A stretch of 64,000 bases of DNA, taken from assembly GCA_937931205.1 (NCBI GenBank), contig CALHBF010000007.1:62001-126000 (forward strand). The letters run 5' to 3'. Numbering within the stretch: position 1 is the stretch's first letter; the number at the start of each line of letters is the position of its first letter. The notes below the pieces were generated by a model, which was given only the letters and a program-made list of their open reading frames with translations, was not told the DNA's origin and searched no databases. Shown one piece after another: positions 1-9,595 of this stretch. The stretch comes from an uncultured Bacteriovoracaceae bacterium. GTDB taxonomy: Bacteria; Bdellovibrionota; Bacteriovoracia; Bacteriovoracales; Bacteriovoracaceae. The position numbers and the translations under genes are program-made.

Positions 1-645
1 AGCATAAGTTTCAGCTTCAAGCTGTCCAGATACTGAAAGAAAAGTTTCGCGACCAAAGTAGTCCTGTTTAAAATCAATCGCACCCTTGTCAGTACGAGGG
101 AGTTTATCAAGATCGAGAGTTGAAATTCTAAACATCTCCCCTGCTCCTTCAGCATCACTAGCAGTGATCACTGGAGTGTGAAGATAATGAAAATCTTCAC
201 CAGAGAAGAATTGGTGAGTTGCTTGAGCAAGCTCATGACGAATACGGAAAACAGCAGAGAAAGTATTTGTACGACCACGAAGGTGAGCAATTTCTCTTAA
301 ATACTCAAGAGAAGTTTCTTTCTTCTGAAGAGGATAATCTTCAGTATTAGCGCAATAAATATGAACTTTTTGTGCCTGCATTTCTACAGGTTGCTTTCCC
401 TGAGAGGCAATCAGAAGACCTGTCACTTCTACAGAAGAACCGATAAGAAGCTTAGCGACTTCTTCATAGTTCGAAAGAGCACCATCAAGAACAATTTGAA
501 GATCACGATGGCCTGAACCATCATTGAGCATCATGAATGAAAATTTCTTAGAATTCCTGAGAGACTTTACCCATCCACGAACAGTTACTACTGTATCAAC
601 TGGCTTGGTCTCATAAACTTTTTTTACTAGTAGATAGTTAGTCAT
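1..645 (-). CDS. asnS: Asparaginyl-tRNA synthetase, N-terminal part (cut by window edge)
   Basis: Class II aminoacyl-tRNA synthetase that charges tRNA-Asn in the cytoplasm. Only the first 215 codons lie in the window; the gene runs off the left edge. Residues about 15-110 form the OB-fold anticodon-binding domain (GWVKSLRNSKKFSFMML). Then come the motif 1 region (LRGRTNTFSAVFRIRHELAQ) and HTPVITASDAEGAGEMF, whose ITASD-EGAGEMF wording is typical of AsnRS rather than AspRS or LysRS. The ATG at 645 follows an AGAGGG ribosome-binding site and lies 7 nt after the stop of the upstream kinase gene, so the two are probably cotranscribed. The frame is open to the edge. Confidence 0.93.
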   Translation of the reverse strand, partial: MTNYLLVKKVYETKPVDTVVTVRGWVKSLRNSKKFSFMMLNDGSGHRDLQIVLDGALSNYEEVAKLLIGSSVEVTGLLIASQGKQPVEMQAQKVHIYCANTEDYPLQKKETSLEYLREIAHLRGRTNTFSAVFRIRHELAQATHQFFSGEDFHYLHTPVITASDAEGAGEMFRISTLDLDKLPRTDKGAIDFKQDYFGRETFLSVSGQLEAETYA

Positions 646-652
646 ATTCCCT

Positions 653-1660
653 CTAATCATTAGATGAAAAAACCTGATGTTTAATGTCTTGGGCCTCATG
701 CCATTTTAGACGAGGACCAAACTGAGAAACTACTTTGCTGGCAGCAAGAGAGGCAAGCTTCCCGCTTGAGGCATGTGTATGGCCATGAGTGATTCCGTAA
801 AGGAAAGCTCCGGCGAACATATCTCCTGCTCCATTTGAATCGATCGCCTTGACTTTGTAGGGCTCGATATCAATAAAGGTATCTCCGTCAAAAATCATCG
901 CACCATTTTCACCACGTGTAATCACAAAAGTACGAGCATGTTCTTTTAATTTTTCACGGGCAGTTAGGATATCAGTTGTATCAGTAAAGGCGAAAGCTTC
1001 TGACTCATTGGTAAAAAGTAGGTCTACCTTTTGCCCAATCATCTCCAGCATCCCTTCTTTGAAATACTTCACCATATTAACATCTGAGAAAGTCAAAGCA
1101 GTCTTGACGCCATTCTCTTCAGCAATTTTTCTCGCATACACAGCTGCTTCCTTACCAGTCGGCGAAGCAACCAAATAACCTTCCATATACATATATTTTG
1201 ACTGTGCAATGGCCTCTGGAACGATCTCAGAAACTGAAAGACTTGAAGAAACACCTAAATAGGTATTCATCGTTCTTTCTGCATCAGGCGTAATTAAAAC
1301 CAGACATTTTCCAGTCACACCATCTTCACGAGTCGTGCTTGAGAGATTTGATTCAATTCCGTTGTCTAACATATCCTGGTAATAAAGCTCTCCAATAGGA
1401 TCATTGGCCACCTTACAAGAATAAAAACCCTTACCGCCAAATTGTGCATTCGCAATAATAGAGTTTGCAGCTGAACCACCGCACTGTTGTTTTTTTAATT
1501 TCCCACTTAAAGCGCGCAAAAGAGCATTCTGTCTTTCTTCATCAACGAGAGTCATCAAACCCTTATCAATTCCCTGAGCTTTAAAAAAATCATCATTAAC
1601 TTCATGCTCCATGTCCATAAGGGCATTTCCAATGGCATATAAGTCATATTTCTTAGTCAT
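653..1660 (-). CDS. PfkB-family carbohydrate/nucleoside kinase (adenosine kinase-like)
   Basis: A 335-residue cytoplasmic ribokinase-fold kinase that transfers the ATP gamma-phosphate to a sugar or nucleoside hydroxyl. PfkB signature 1 is seen near residues 60-75 (GGSAANSIIANAQFGG). Signature 2, with the catalytic Asp, is near 275-290 (DSNGAGDMFAGAFLYG; the usual form is DTxGAGD). Length and the N-terminal YAIGNALMDMEHEV resemble adenosine kinase-like members, which in bacteria may use adenosine, inosine-guanosine or a sugar, so the substrate is not settled. It is upstream of asnS with a 7-nt gap. The ATG at 1660 is preceded by a purine-rich GGAGCC stretch. Confidence 0.85.
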   Translation of the reverse strand: MTKKYDLYAIGNALMDMEHEVNDDFFKAQGIDKGLMTLVDEERQNALLRALSGKLKKQQCGGSAANSIIANAQFGGKGFYSCKVANDPIGELYYQDMLDNGIESNLSSTTREDGVTGKCLVLITPDAERTMNTYLGVSSSLSVSEIVPEAIAQSKYMYMEGYLVASPTGKEAAVYARKIAEENGVKTALTFSDVNMVKYFKEGMLEMIGQKVDLLFTNESEAFAFTDTTDILTAREKLKEHARTFVITRGENGAMIFDGDTFIDIEPYKVKAIDSNGAGDMFAGAFLYGITHGHTHASSGKLASLAASKVVSQFGPRLKWHEAQDIKHQVFSSND

Positions 1661-1714
1661 GTGGGCTCCTGCAAAATGAGGCCATACTTTAGTGGATTTT
1701 GAACAGTTGGGCCA

Positions 1715-2443
1715 TTATTTAAACATCAAATACACGTCATAACGGGTAGACTTGCCTTGATACTGTAAACATTCCCCATTGATTAGGGTCTGTGATAGTC
1801 GGGGCCGCTTAATCACTAGCCTTTTGAGGGCACGAGTCTGGGCCTTTTCGGCAATTTCCATGGCATCGAGGTCACTTCCCACTACTTCACGGAATATCCG
1901 CATCTCTTTTTTCGGGCCGGCCTTATGATTGGCATCCTCAAACATAGGATCAAAAAAAATCACATCATAAGGTGAGCAAGTCTCAAGAAAAGAAGCAGCA
2001 TCATTGGCCACAAACTGGAAGTTTGCAAGTAAAGGGTGTGAACTATTATGAAGAGCAGATTCAATCAGAAAACGAACAACCGGATGACGCTCTAAAGTCG
2101 TCACCTGCGCTCCCATCGCTAACATCAAAAGAGTATCACCTAAGAGACCACCGGTTAGATCCAAAACATGGGGACGCACACCAGGCTTAATTCCGAGAGC
2201 GCGGGCCAGATTGTCTTTATAAACGGAACTTTTTTTAAAAAACTGGGTATGGCGATTGAGGGTTTCGTCCACTTCAATCCCAATGGGACGCTCTTTAGGA
2301 ATATTCGATTTGAGCCAAAGCTGACCATTCAAGGCTTCAAACTCAACATCCAACTGGTTTTGTAGACAAAAATCAGTAAGTCCAGTAGTCGCTGGAAGAA
2401 AGAAATCAGGACTTAAATCAGGTAATAGCAGACCCATCCGCAC
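1715..2443 (-). CDS. rsmJ: 16S rRNA (guanine-1516-N2) methyltransferase
   Basis: RsmJ methylates N2 of G1516 in 16S rRNA using S-adenosylmethionine. The 242-residue length matches the family. The SAM-binding motif is DLTGGLLGDTLLMLAMGA, followed by LERHPVVRFLIESAL, which corresponds to the RsmJ LERNPVVAALL region. The catalytic-type motif is FFDPMFEDANHKAGPKKEMR, with the family's characteristic DPM and KKEMR. The start MRMG could be the first or second Met; the difference is two codons. It is separated by 55 nt from the kinase gene downstream and divergent from gcvP, with about 117 bp between the two starts. It probably heads its own unit. Confidence 0.9.
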   Translation of the reverse strand: MRMGLLLPDLSPDFFLPATTGLTDFCLQNQLDVEFEALNGQLWLKSNIPKERPIGIEVDETLNRHTQFFKKSSVYKDNLARALGIKPGVRPHVLDLTGGLLGDTLLMLAMGAQVTTLERHPVVRFLIESALHNSSHPLLANFQFVANDAASFLETCSPYDVIFFDPMFEDANHKAGPKKEMRIFREVVGSDLDAMEIAEKAQTRALKRLVIKRPRLSQTLINGECLQYQGKSTRYDVYLMFK

Positions 2444-2560
2444 GACTCTTTTTTTATTAGTAAAATAACACTGTGCACATCACTCTTATCTCTTAACAAA
2501 TCTTTCCTGAAGAGACTAGTATTAGAGTCCTCATTATATGGTTTTTTATAAGGATACAAC

Positions 2561-5500
2561 ATGCAGTCTCTTTTTCCACTTAACTACCATCCTGAAACTT
2601 TGGATCGCGAGTTAAAACCTTTCTACATTGGCGCTGATCAAAAAGATATTGATCAAATGCTTAAAGCTGTAGGTCTATCAAACTTGGATGAGCTTTATTC
2701 TCACATCGCTAATGATGTGAAAATGAATACGGTCGCTCTTCCTAAACACTTAAGCTACCAAGAACTACTTTCACACGTTAACGAAATTGCCTCACTCAAT
2801 AATATTAAAACTTCTTTCCTAGGTGATGGTCTTCCTAATTACCAAGTCACTGAAGTAGTAGGCCCAATTTCAAATATCAGAGGGCTCACAACTGCCTATA
2901 CTCCTTATCAGCCTGAGCGTAGCCAAGGAACACTTCAAACTCTTTGGATCTATCAGTCTCTCCTAAGTCAGCTAACTGGTTTTGAGGCGATCAACGCTTC
3001 TCTTTATGATCGCTCAACTTGTCTTTTTGAGGCGATGAACTGTGCCCTAAGACTTGTGAAAAACTCTAACACAATCGTTGTTGCTGATACTCTTTATCCA
3101 GGAGATCTAGAAGTTCTTCACACATTAGCATTGGGAACAGAGATGAACATCATCAGTGCTCCTGTTAATGCTAACGACGGAAAACTAGATCTCAATGCTC
3201 TTAAAGAAATTCTAACGACCAAACAAAATATTGCGGCCGTTGTTTATCCTCAAGTGAACAACTTCGGTATCATTGAAGATGTTGATGCCCTAACAGATCT
3301 TACTCACCAGTTTAATCTTAAGGCCATTGCAGTTGTTGATCCGATGCTGATTGGTATGGGTGGATTAAAAGCACCGGTTTCATTCGGAACGAAGGGTTCT
3401 GACATGGTTGTTGCTGAAGGTCAGCACCTGGCGATTGGTCCAAATTTTGGAGGCCCAGGTCTTGGTATTTTCGGAATCCGTTACAATGATGCTGATAAGA
3501 ACTCTATCCGTTCAACAGCTGGACGCTTTGTTGGAAAAGCAGTGGATTCAAAAGGTCGTGAGTGTAAGGCACTCATCATGTCGACACGTGAACAACATAT
3601 CCGCCGTGAGAAAGCGACTTCTAATATTTGTTCTAACCAATCATTCATTGCCTCTTTAGCAGGAGCTTCTCTTCTTGCTCGCGGTGATGAAGGTTTTGAA
3701 TCAACTCTTAATACTGCAAGAATGATGAGTGAAAAAGCTCTTGAAATCGTCACGAGCTTTGAAGGATTCAAATTAAAATTCAACTCACCCTTCTTCAACG
3801 AGTTCACTCTGGAAGTTCCACTCAGCTCGAATGATCTTATCAAGAAAGCAAGTGCTGCCGATATTCACATTGGTGTAGACGTAACAAATCGCCACAAGAA
3901 CGTTGCAGGAAATCTTCTTCTTATGAGTTTCACTGATATTCATTCTGAAGATGATCTTGAAAAGCTAAATAAGTTCTTGAAAGCTAACTTCAAGAGTCTT
4001 GCTAAAGGAACTCGTGCTCCTGAAATTAAAATCAGCGATCGTCGTACAGACGCTCCCCAGATCCCTCAATTCTCCGTGAAAGAAGTTATCGCTTACTATG
4101 AAACTCTGGGTAAGCAAAACCTTTCTCCTGATGATGGGATCTACCCGCTTGGATCATGTACGATGAAGTACAATCCTTATATTAACGATTATGCAGCGAA
4201 CCTACCTAACTTTGCTAACGCTCACCCACAAGCTCCTGTAGAAGATGTGCAAGGATCTCTTCACGTTCTTTATGAAACGCAGGAAATGTTTAAAGGCATC
4301 ACAGGTCTTCCTGGTGTTTGTACGCAAGCTGTTGCTGGTGCTCAAGGTGAATTAGTGGGACTTAAAATGTTCCAGGCCTACCACAATGATCGTGGTGAGG
4401 GTGAACAACGTAATGTGATCATCATCCCTCGTTCTGCTCACGGAACAAACCCTGCTACGGCGACAATGGCCGGTTATCAGACGAAGGTTGTTGATGGAAA
4501 AGTTTATGGTATCTACACTGTTGAGGCGATGCCGAATGGTGAAATGAACCTTCAACAAATTAAAGACTTCCTAGCAACAGATGGTTCACGTGTTGCAGGT
4601 GTCATGGTGACAAATCCAAATACCGCAGGAATCTTTGAATCTCAGTTTAAAGAGATGAGCGATCTTGTTCACGCTCAAGGCGGTCTTGTTTATATGGATG
4701 GCGCTAACATGAACGCTATCGCAGGCATCATTGACCTCAATAAACTTGGGGTAGATGCTGTTCACAACAACCTACATAAAACTTGGACGATCCCTCACGG
4801 CGGCGGCGGCCCTGGAGACGCGATCGTTGCTGTTTCTCATCGTCTTCTTGACTACATCCCGGGTGTTCAGATTGAAAAGAAAGATGGGAAGTACAGCATT
4901 GTTCACGCTAAAAAATCTTGTGGTTCTTTCCACAGACATTTTGGTAACTTCGGTCATAAGATTCGCGCCTATACTTACATCAAGGCCCTAGGTGCTGAAG
5001 GTGTGAAGAAGATGAGTCAAATGGCGGTACTTTCTGCCAGATACCTTCATCAATCTCTTAAAGATCACTACCCTTGCCTTCCAGCTGAAGCTGACAATGT
5101 TCCTCGTATGCACGAGTTCATTCTCACTCTTTCACCTGAAGCTTTTAAACACATCGAAGCAAGTGGTACAGCTAAGGCCAATACCATCGCTCGTATCGGA
5201 AAGCTCTTCCTTGATTTCGGCTTCCATGCTCCAACGGTGGCATTCCCTGAGCAGTATGGACTAATGATTGAGCCGACTGAAACTTATTCAAAGTCTGAAC
5301 TTGATCAGTTCGCCGACATTGTTATCAAGATTTCAAAACTTCTTAATGATCACCCAGAAGTTCTGAAGACAGTTCCTCACTTCACCCCAATTGATCGCGT
5401 TGATGAAGTAGCTGCGAACAAAACTCCGCAGTTTGCTGAGAAGATTACGAAAAAGCTTCCTGAGATCATTAAAGATCGTTATGAAGCAAGTGATCTGCGT

Positions 5501-5566
5501 GCGCTATCGGCCGGGGATACTTGTGAGTTGATTATTAAGACTCATCAAAAAAGTCTGAACGCTTAA
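2561..5566 (+). CDS. gcvP: Glycine dehydrogenase (decarboxylating), P protein of the glycine cleavage system
   Basis: PLP enzyme that decarboxylates glycine and passes the aminomethyl group to the lipoyl H protein; cytoplasmic. It is a single 1001-residue chain. The N-terminal half resembles the separate GcvPA subunit of Bacillus/archaea (TAYTPYQPERSQGTLQTLW, ASLYDRST). The C-terminal half carries the PLP lysine (about K740 in NNLHKTWTIPHGGGGPG) and PLGSCTMKYNP. The sequence looks like a fused PA-PB pair about 50 residues longer than E. coli GcvP. No gcvT or gcvH is in the window. The ATG follows AAGGATACAAC. The gene ends in a strong hairpin shared with the convergent kinase gene. Confidence 0.95.
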   Translation: MQSLFPLNYHPETLDRELKPFYIGADQKDIDQMLKAVGLSNLDELYSHIANDVKMNTVALPKHLSYQELLSHVNEIASLNNIKTSFLGDGLPNYQVTEVVGPISNIRGLTTAYTPYQPERSQGTLQTLWIYQSLLSQLTGFEAINASLYDRSTCLFEAMNCALRLVKNSNTIVVADTLYPGDLEVLHTLALGTEMNIISAPVNANDGKLDLNALKEILTTKQNIAAVVYPQVNNFGIIEDVDALTDLTHQFNLKAIAVVDPMLIGMGGLKAPVSFGTKGSDMVVAEGQHLAIGPNFGGPGLGIFGIRYNDADKNSIRSTAGRFVGKAVDSKGRECKALIMSTREQHIRREKATSNICSNQSFIASLAGASLLARGDEGFESTLNTARMMSEKALEIVTSFEGFKLKFNSPFFNEFTLEVPLSSNDLIKKASAADIHIGVDVTNRHKNVAGNLLLMSFTDIHSEDDLEKLNKFLKANFKSLAKGTRAPEIKISDRRTDAPQIPQFSVKEVIAYYETLGKQNLSPDDGIYPLGSCTMKYNPYINDYAANLPNFANAHPQAPVEDVQGSLHVLYETQEMFKGITGLPGVCTQAVAGAQGELVGLKMFQAYHNDRGEGEQRNVIIIPRSAHGTNPATATMAGYQTKVVDGKVYGIYTVEAMPNGEMNLQQIKDFLATDGSRVAGVMVTNPNTAGIFESQFKEMSDLVHAQGGLVYMDGANMNAIAGIIDLNKLGVDAVHNNLHKTWTIPHGGGGPGDAIVAVSHRLLDYIPGVQIEKKDGKYSIVHAKKSCGSFHRHFGNFGHKIRAYTYIKALGAEGVKKMSQMAVLSARYLHQSLKDHYPCLPAEADNVPRMHEFILTLSPEAFKHIEASGTAKANTIARIGKLFLDFGFHAPTVAFPEQYGLMIEPTETYSKSELDQFADIVIKISKLLNDHPEVLKTVPHFTPIDRVDEVAANKTPQFAEKITKKLPEIIKDRYEASDLRALSAGDTCELIIKTHQKSLNA

Positions 5567-5598
5567 AAAAAAGGGGGATCAATGATCCCCCTTTTTTT
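5567..5598. terminator. Bidirectional Rho-independent terminator between gcvP and the histidine kinase
   Basis: A-tract, GGGGGAT/ATCCCCC stem around a 5-nt loop, then T-tract. It sits between two convergent stop codons, so it can serve both genes. Confidence 0.9.
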
Positions 5599-5603
5599 AT
5601 TCA

Positions 5604-6884
5604 TTATTGTAATCCCTGATTCCCCAAAGGAAGCTCTATTTTAAATAAAGTATGAGGGGACCTGATGTAAGTTAAGTCTCCACCACTTCGCTGAACAATC
5701 CCTTGGGCCATTGCGAGTCCCGTTCCTAGCGCCTTCCCCTGCTCCTTAGTCGAATAAAATGGCGACATCATATTTCGGGCCACATCATCTGGAATTCCTG
5801 GGCCAGAATCTTTAATAAAAATCTCGATCTTATTAGCGGTTCGCTTAGCACTGATCTCGATCCATTTCTGAGGTAAGAACTCTACAGCATCAAAGGAATT
5901 GTTCAAGAGTTGCAGAAGAGCAAGCTCTAGCTGGCTCCTTCTTGAAGTAAAATGAATACCATCGATATTGTAAGTGCGTACACTCACTCCATGATTCTGA
6001 AAACGTTGTCCACACAGAAGAAGCACATCGGAGATCACTTCTCTTAATTCAAAACTGTCATAGCCCATATTATTTTCACTCTGATAAAAAAGTCTCATAC
6101 CATCGAGTGTGCGCTTAATTCGTTCAGCACTTTTTTTCATATCATCTAACTGAGTCATCAGGTCTTCTTCACTATGATGACGATTGAGATAATGAATTTT
6201 TGCCAGCACAATAGTCAAAGAATTGGAAATCTCGTGAATTAGTCCACGACAAATGAGACCAAGAGTAGAGAGATGGGTGTGAGTCATCATCATTTCTCCG
6301 TTATCGCGTCTCACCTTATCCAACGAAATATCATGTTCACTTTCTCTCTCCTGCATAAACTTCACTGTTAAAGAAATGGCAAAAAGAATGATCCAGAGGA
6401 TTTCAAAACTCAGACCTAACCACAGCTTCCCATAGGAAATCCAAGCAAAAGAACTGATCACTAGACCATAGAGAAGAAGACAGAGTTTATAGTGAAAGCC
6501 ATCTACAAAGCCTTTACGTGTTTTTTTACCTAAGTAAGCTGGACCGATCAACAAAGGCAAAGTATTGAGTCCTAGCGCCCACCACCTATAAGGCATAAAA
6601 AAACTCGAAACAGCACAGATGAGAGCTAGCCCCCACCATTTCTCTTCCTTGGGATAGATGCCCATAACGAACATAGGGTAAAGCCATGTTGCTGGATAAA
6701 GATAAAAAAGATCAAAGTAATACAAGAGATAAACGAGTGAAGATTTTACGATGAGAGCTAGCCACAGCTTTCTGCTAGATTTTAAAGAAGGAATTTTAAG
6801 GCGTCTGAATGCATGCTCAGAAACGAGAAAGAGGCTTAGGGGTTCCAGAATACAGAGAATAAGGGCCAGTTTGGTTGCGCTCAT
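5604..6884 (-). CDS. Membrane sensor histidine kinase (orphan)
   Basis: A 426-residue kinase. About residues 1-200 are hydrophobic, with roughly six membrane segments, and no separate periplasmic domain is evident. The H box is LIHEISN with the phosphorylatable His about residue 217. The N box is LLQLLNNSFDAVE, G1 is DSGPGIP, the F box is MSPFYSTKEQG, and G2 is GTGLAMAQ. The start is set at 6884 because GGAGGTGA lies 6-7 nt upstream; an ATG 15 nt earlier overlaps that ribosome-binding site. No response regulator lies next to it, so its partner is elsewhere. The signal is unknown; the multi-membrane-helix N-terminus suggests sensing in or at the membrane. Confidence 0.9.
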   Translation of the reverse strand: MSATKLALILCILEPLSLFLVSEHAFRRLKIPSLKSSRKLWLALIVKSSLVYLLYYFDLFYLYPATWLYPMFVMGIYPKEEKWWGLALICAVSSFFMPYRWWALGLNTLPLLIGPAYLGKKTRKGFVDGFHYKLCLLLYGLVISSFAWISYGKLWLGLSFEILWIILFAISLTVKFMQERESEHDISLDKVRRDNGEMMMTHTHLSTLGLICRGLIHEISNSLTIVLAKIHYLNRHHSEEDLMTQLDDMKKSAERIKRTLDGMRLFYQSENNMGYDSFELREVISDVLLLCGQRFQNHGVSVRTYNIDGIHFTSRRSQLELALLQLLNNSFDAVEFLPQKWIEISAKRTANKIEIFIKDSGPGIPDDVARNMMSPFYSTKEQGKALGTGLAMAQGIVQRSGGDLTYIRSPHTLFKIELPLGNQGLQ

Positions 6885-7046
6885 ACTTATCACCTCCAAT
6901 ATTGTAGCGAGGTGAAAAAGTGATTGGGCATGAAGCCAATCTAAATATTACAGGTAGTTCCCGAGGAAAATATTTTTATTGGAATCAAAAAGAAATCATC
7001 CCAAAAGGTTTGCAAACATGAGATCAAAACTTGTACAATCTCTTTT

Positions 7047-7376
7047 ATGCGAAAAGGGTTCTCTGCACTCCTTATCATTATGCTCTTATCTGCTCTGACA
7101 ATCAGAATGCAGATGAAGTTTATGGATGTTGAATCCTTTCTCAATCGCATTTCAAAAACTGATATCAATCACGACTATGATAACGATGGTAAGACCGAAA
7201 ATACCAAGCAGTGTGACAAAATCACTAAGGTTATCAAGATTAATGTGATTTCTACTTTTTCCCTCAAAGAATTTATTCAAGTTGAAGTGAACTATCTTGA
7301 TATCGATTTTCTTCCTCCCCAACAGTTCATTTCCTCCTCACATCCCCTCGAATTAATGCGGCCTCCGATAGCTTAA
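7047..7376 (+). CDS. Small signal-anchored protein ahead of the metal-efflux operon
   Basis: A 109-residue protein I do not recognise. It has a short basic start (MRK), a hydrophobic segment to about residue 20, then a polar domain with an acidic stretch (DINHDYDNDGKTENTKQCD) and a single Cys, ending SSHPLELMRPPIA. It begins 55 bp before the outer-membrane factor gene. Small CzcI-type proteins often occupy this position in metal RND operons and end in a Pro/Arg-rich tail; the resemblance here is positional and weak. There is no clear ribosome-binding site before ATG 7047, and an ATG at codon 12 is an alternative. It is likely periplasmic and membrane-tethered. Confidence 0.55.
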   Translation: MRKGFSALLIIMLLSALTIRMQMKFMDVESFLNRISKTDINHDYDNDGKTENTKQCDKITKVIKINVISTFSLKEFIQVEVNYLDIDFLPPQQFISSSHPLELMRPPIA

Positions 7377-7431
7377 GTAACGACATTCTAGTTCTTAACA
7401 AAGTCTTTATTTAGGATAGGCAGGCCTTTAA

Positions 7432-8625
7432 GTGAAATTAATTATTATCGTGTTGATAATGATGAGTTCGAATGCTTTACAAGCAAATTCCAGCTCATTG
7501 GAAAATGTCATCAGGTCTAAAATCTCTCGCTCCAATGAGTATGTGAAAGATTTGGAAGTGGTGGCCGACAGGGAAAGAGTCCGTGCGTGGCTCCCCACTT
7601 CACCCAATATCAGTTACTCCAGTAACGATAATCATACATGGAAGGCATGGACAGTCAGCACGAGTGTCCCTATTCCTATTAAGTCTTACTATCGAGATAG
7701 CTTCCACTCATCGGCCGGAAGACTCATGAAAGAAGATGCTCGGCAATCTAAGCAAGAGATTCTGCAAGAGACGGTAGAGATCTATCTGGACTGTTTTGTT
7801 CCTAGGGAAATGGTACACCTTCTTGAGGAAGCACTTAATGATCAAAGAATTATGACATCCGTTGCCTCAAGTCTTTATGCAACAGGAACGATTCCGCAAT
7901 CAGATCGTGTGGCCTCAGAGCTGCAATTGCGCCAGCTAGATGCTCAATTCAGGGCCCAAACTGACTCTATGGATATTGGCTGTCATCGCTGGAGCCGCTT
8001 TGGTCAAGAAATCCCAAAACAGAATGAATCCGAAGAAATTGCCAGCACAATCTCAGATGAGATTTTGCAATCTTTGGATCTGACAACGGATGCTCATAAA
8101 GATTTTGTTGAACGAAAATTAGAGAACATCAGTTTAAATAAAAAGCATCTTTGGTCAAAGTACATACCGGATCTGGAGTTCAGTGCTGCCAAAAATAATT
8201 ACTTCGATCTTTATAAGAGTGGCGGTCCACCTGTTAAATATACCTATAACTGGACTGTTGGGATTACCCTTCCCTTTACTTTTCCTTTTTATGACAACAC
8301 CGAATACCGCAAAGAGTATGCGGAGTTGAGCATATCAAGAATGAAGGCGGAGCTTGAAAGAACTCAAACTCGCAAAGTTTGGCAACAGGCCAAGAGAGAT
8401 TGGAAAAGAATTGTTAAGCGTCTCGATGAAATTGAAACAAAAGATATGGCACTGGCCGAAGCTTTTGTTGAGGGATCTCTTGCCTCTTATCGCTCAGGTA
8501 AAGTGGGACTTGCCGATCTGGCATTGGCCCGAAAAACAAAACTTGATCTCAAAGTAGAACAAGTAAACCTTAAAGCACAAAAATTAATGGCAAAAACAAT
8601 TTGCCTCAGTGAATGCGAAATTTAG
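7432..8625 (+). CDS. TolC/CzcC-like outer-membrane efflux protein
   Basis: The outer-membrane channel of a tripartite RND pump. 397 residues with a GTG start giving the signal peptide MKLIIIVLIMMSSNALQA, then long helical stretches typical of the TolC fold. They form two repeats (about 25-200 and 230-397), the second containing PDLEFSAAKNNYF and a helix-rich end (SLASYRSGKVGLADLALA, the usual efflux-protein hairpin). It is slightly shorter than CzcC/CusC. The next gene starts 8 nt after its stop, so it is translated in one operon with the adaptor and pump. The precise metal cannot be told from this subunit. Confidence 0.82.
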   Translation: MKLIIIVLIMMSSNALQANSSSLENVIRSKISRSNEYVKDLEVVADRERVRAWLPTSPNISYSSNDNHTWKAWTVSTSVPIPIKSYYRDSFHSSAGRLMKEDARQSKQEILQETVEIYLDCFVPREMVHLLEEALNDQRIMTSVASSLYATGTIPQSDRVASELQLRQLDAQFRAQTDSMDIGCHRWSRFGQEIPKQNESEEIASTISDEILQSLDLTTDAHKDFVERKLENISLNKKHLWSKYIPDLEFSAAKNNYFDLYKSGGPPVKYTYNWTVGITLPFTFPFYDNTEYRKEYAELSISRMKAELERTQTRKVWQQAKRDWKRIVKRLDEIETKDMALAEAFVEGSLASYRSGKVGLADLALARKTKLDLKVEQVNLKAQKLMAKTICLSECEI

Positions 8626-8633
8626 GAATGAAC

Positions 8634-9593
8634 ATGAAAACTCTTATTATACTCTTTTCAATTTTTATCAGCTCTTATTCCTTCGGTTCACGAGATATCA
8701 CTTCCGATGTCTATCGTTGGCAGTCGGTAAAAAAAGATCACCTCACCACAACTTTTCCCGTAGTAGGTCAAGTTATTGCCGAAGAAGGTGCCCTCCACTT
8801 TCAGTCAGCACGTGTTGGAGGAAGAATTCTTTCTCTTAAAATGGAAGAAGGAAGTTTTGTTAAAAAGGGATCGACCATTTTTCATATCACAGGCCCGGAA
8901 TGTGTCACGATCAGAGAGGAAAAACGAATTGCTCTCAAGGCAAATTTAACCGATCTTTTGGAAACAATTAAACAACGTCAAAGAGAACTTAATATAAAAG
9001 TCACTGATACAGACTGCCTTATCCTTGCCGACTCAGATGGGATTTTGGTTAAAAGAAATGTCAATGCAGGCAGTGCTTTCAATCAAGGCGATTCTCTGGC
9101 CCAAATTCTTGAAGTTTCAAAACTTCGCATAGAAATTGAAGTTCCAGAAAAATCGGCTTCGCTTATTCAGAGCGGATCAAAAGTTCTCTTTAAAATTCCC
9201 TCACTGAGTAACTACAAATCAGAGTCAACGATTCAGCAGGTTTTCCCTTTAGTCGATGAAGGGACCAGAGTCATGAAAGCGAGATTAAAGAAAGTACCAC
9301 TCCCTGCAAATACTAAGCTTAATTCCATGGTTTTTGCTGATGTCTCACTTTCAGAAGATGCTCTTTGTTTTGTTGTGCCCATTACTGCTGTGACTCTGCA
9401 AGACAGCGCCTCATGGATTATAAAAAAAGGAGAAAAGATTGAGAAGATTCCAGTTACCATTCTCTCCACTCAATCTGATCGAATTCTGATAAATCCTGTG
9501 AAGGCTGGAGATATTAAAGAAGGTGATCTGGTGGCGACACAAGACACTCCTTTTTTGTTTCAAGAAATAAAAAAAATGAACCCTAAAGATTAA
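8634..9593 (+). CDS. RND efflux membrane-fusion (periplasmic adaptor) protein, CzcB/CusB type
   Basis: The periplasmic adaptor joining pump and outer-membrane channel. 319 residues with the signal peptide MKTLIILFSIFISSYSFG. The first half of the lipoyl/barrel-sandwich domain is near residues 50-85 (FQSARVGGRILSLKMEEGSF, KKGSTIFHITG). A short coiled-coil follows, then the second lipoyl half (DSDGILVKRNVNAGSAFNQG) and beta-barrel and membrane-proximal parts. It is short for the family and has no His/Met-rich metal-binding extension. ATG 8634 was chosen over in-frame ATGs at 8613 and 8628 because AGGA at 8624-8627 is correctly spaced and the signal peptide then begins properly. Confidence 0.85.
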   Translation: MKTLIILFSIFISSYSFGSRDITSDVYRWQSVKKDHLTTTFPVVGQVIAEEGALHFQSARVGGRILSLKMEEGSFVKKGSTIFHITGPECVTIREEKRIALKANLTDLLETIKQRQRELNIKVTDTDCLILADSDGILVKRNVNAGSAFNQGDSLAQILEVSKLRIEIEVPEKSASLIQSGSKVLFKIPSLSNYKSESTIQQVFPLVDEGTRVMKARLKKVPLPANTKLNSMVFADVSLSEDALCFVVPITAVTLQDSASWIIKKGEKIEKIPVTILSTQSDRILINPVKAGDIKEGDLVATQDTPFLFQEIKKMNPKD

Positions 9594-9595
9594 GT

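Noticed and set aside
2444-2560. Possible glycine riboswitch upstream of gcvP
   Set aside because: The 117-bp leader shows none of the conserved glycine-aptamer segments and is too short for the usual tandem aptamer.
3481-3843. A 120-codon minus-strand frame inside gcvP
   Set aside because: It lies wholly within a conserved gcvP region, with no start signal and no recognisable protein.
6885-6899. Upstream ATG of the histidine kinase gene
   Set aside because: It overlaps the strong GGAGGTGA ribosome-binding site of the ATG at 6884, so it cannot be the main start.
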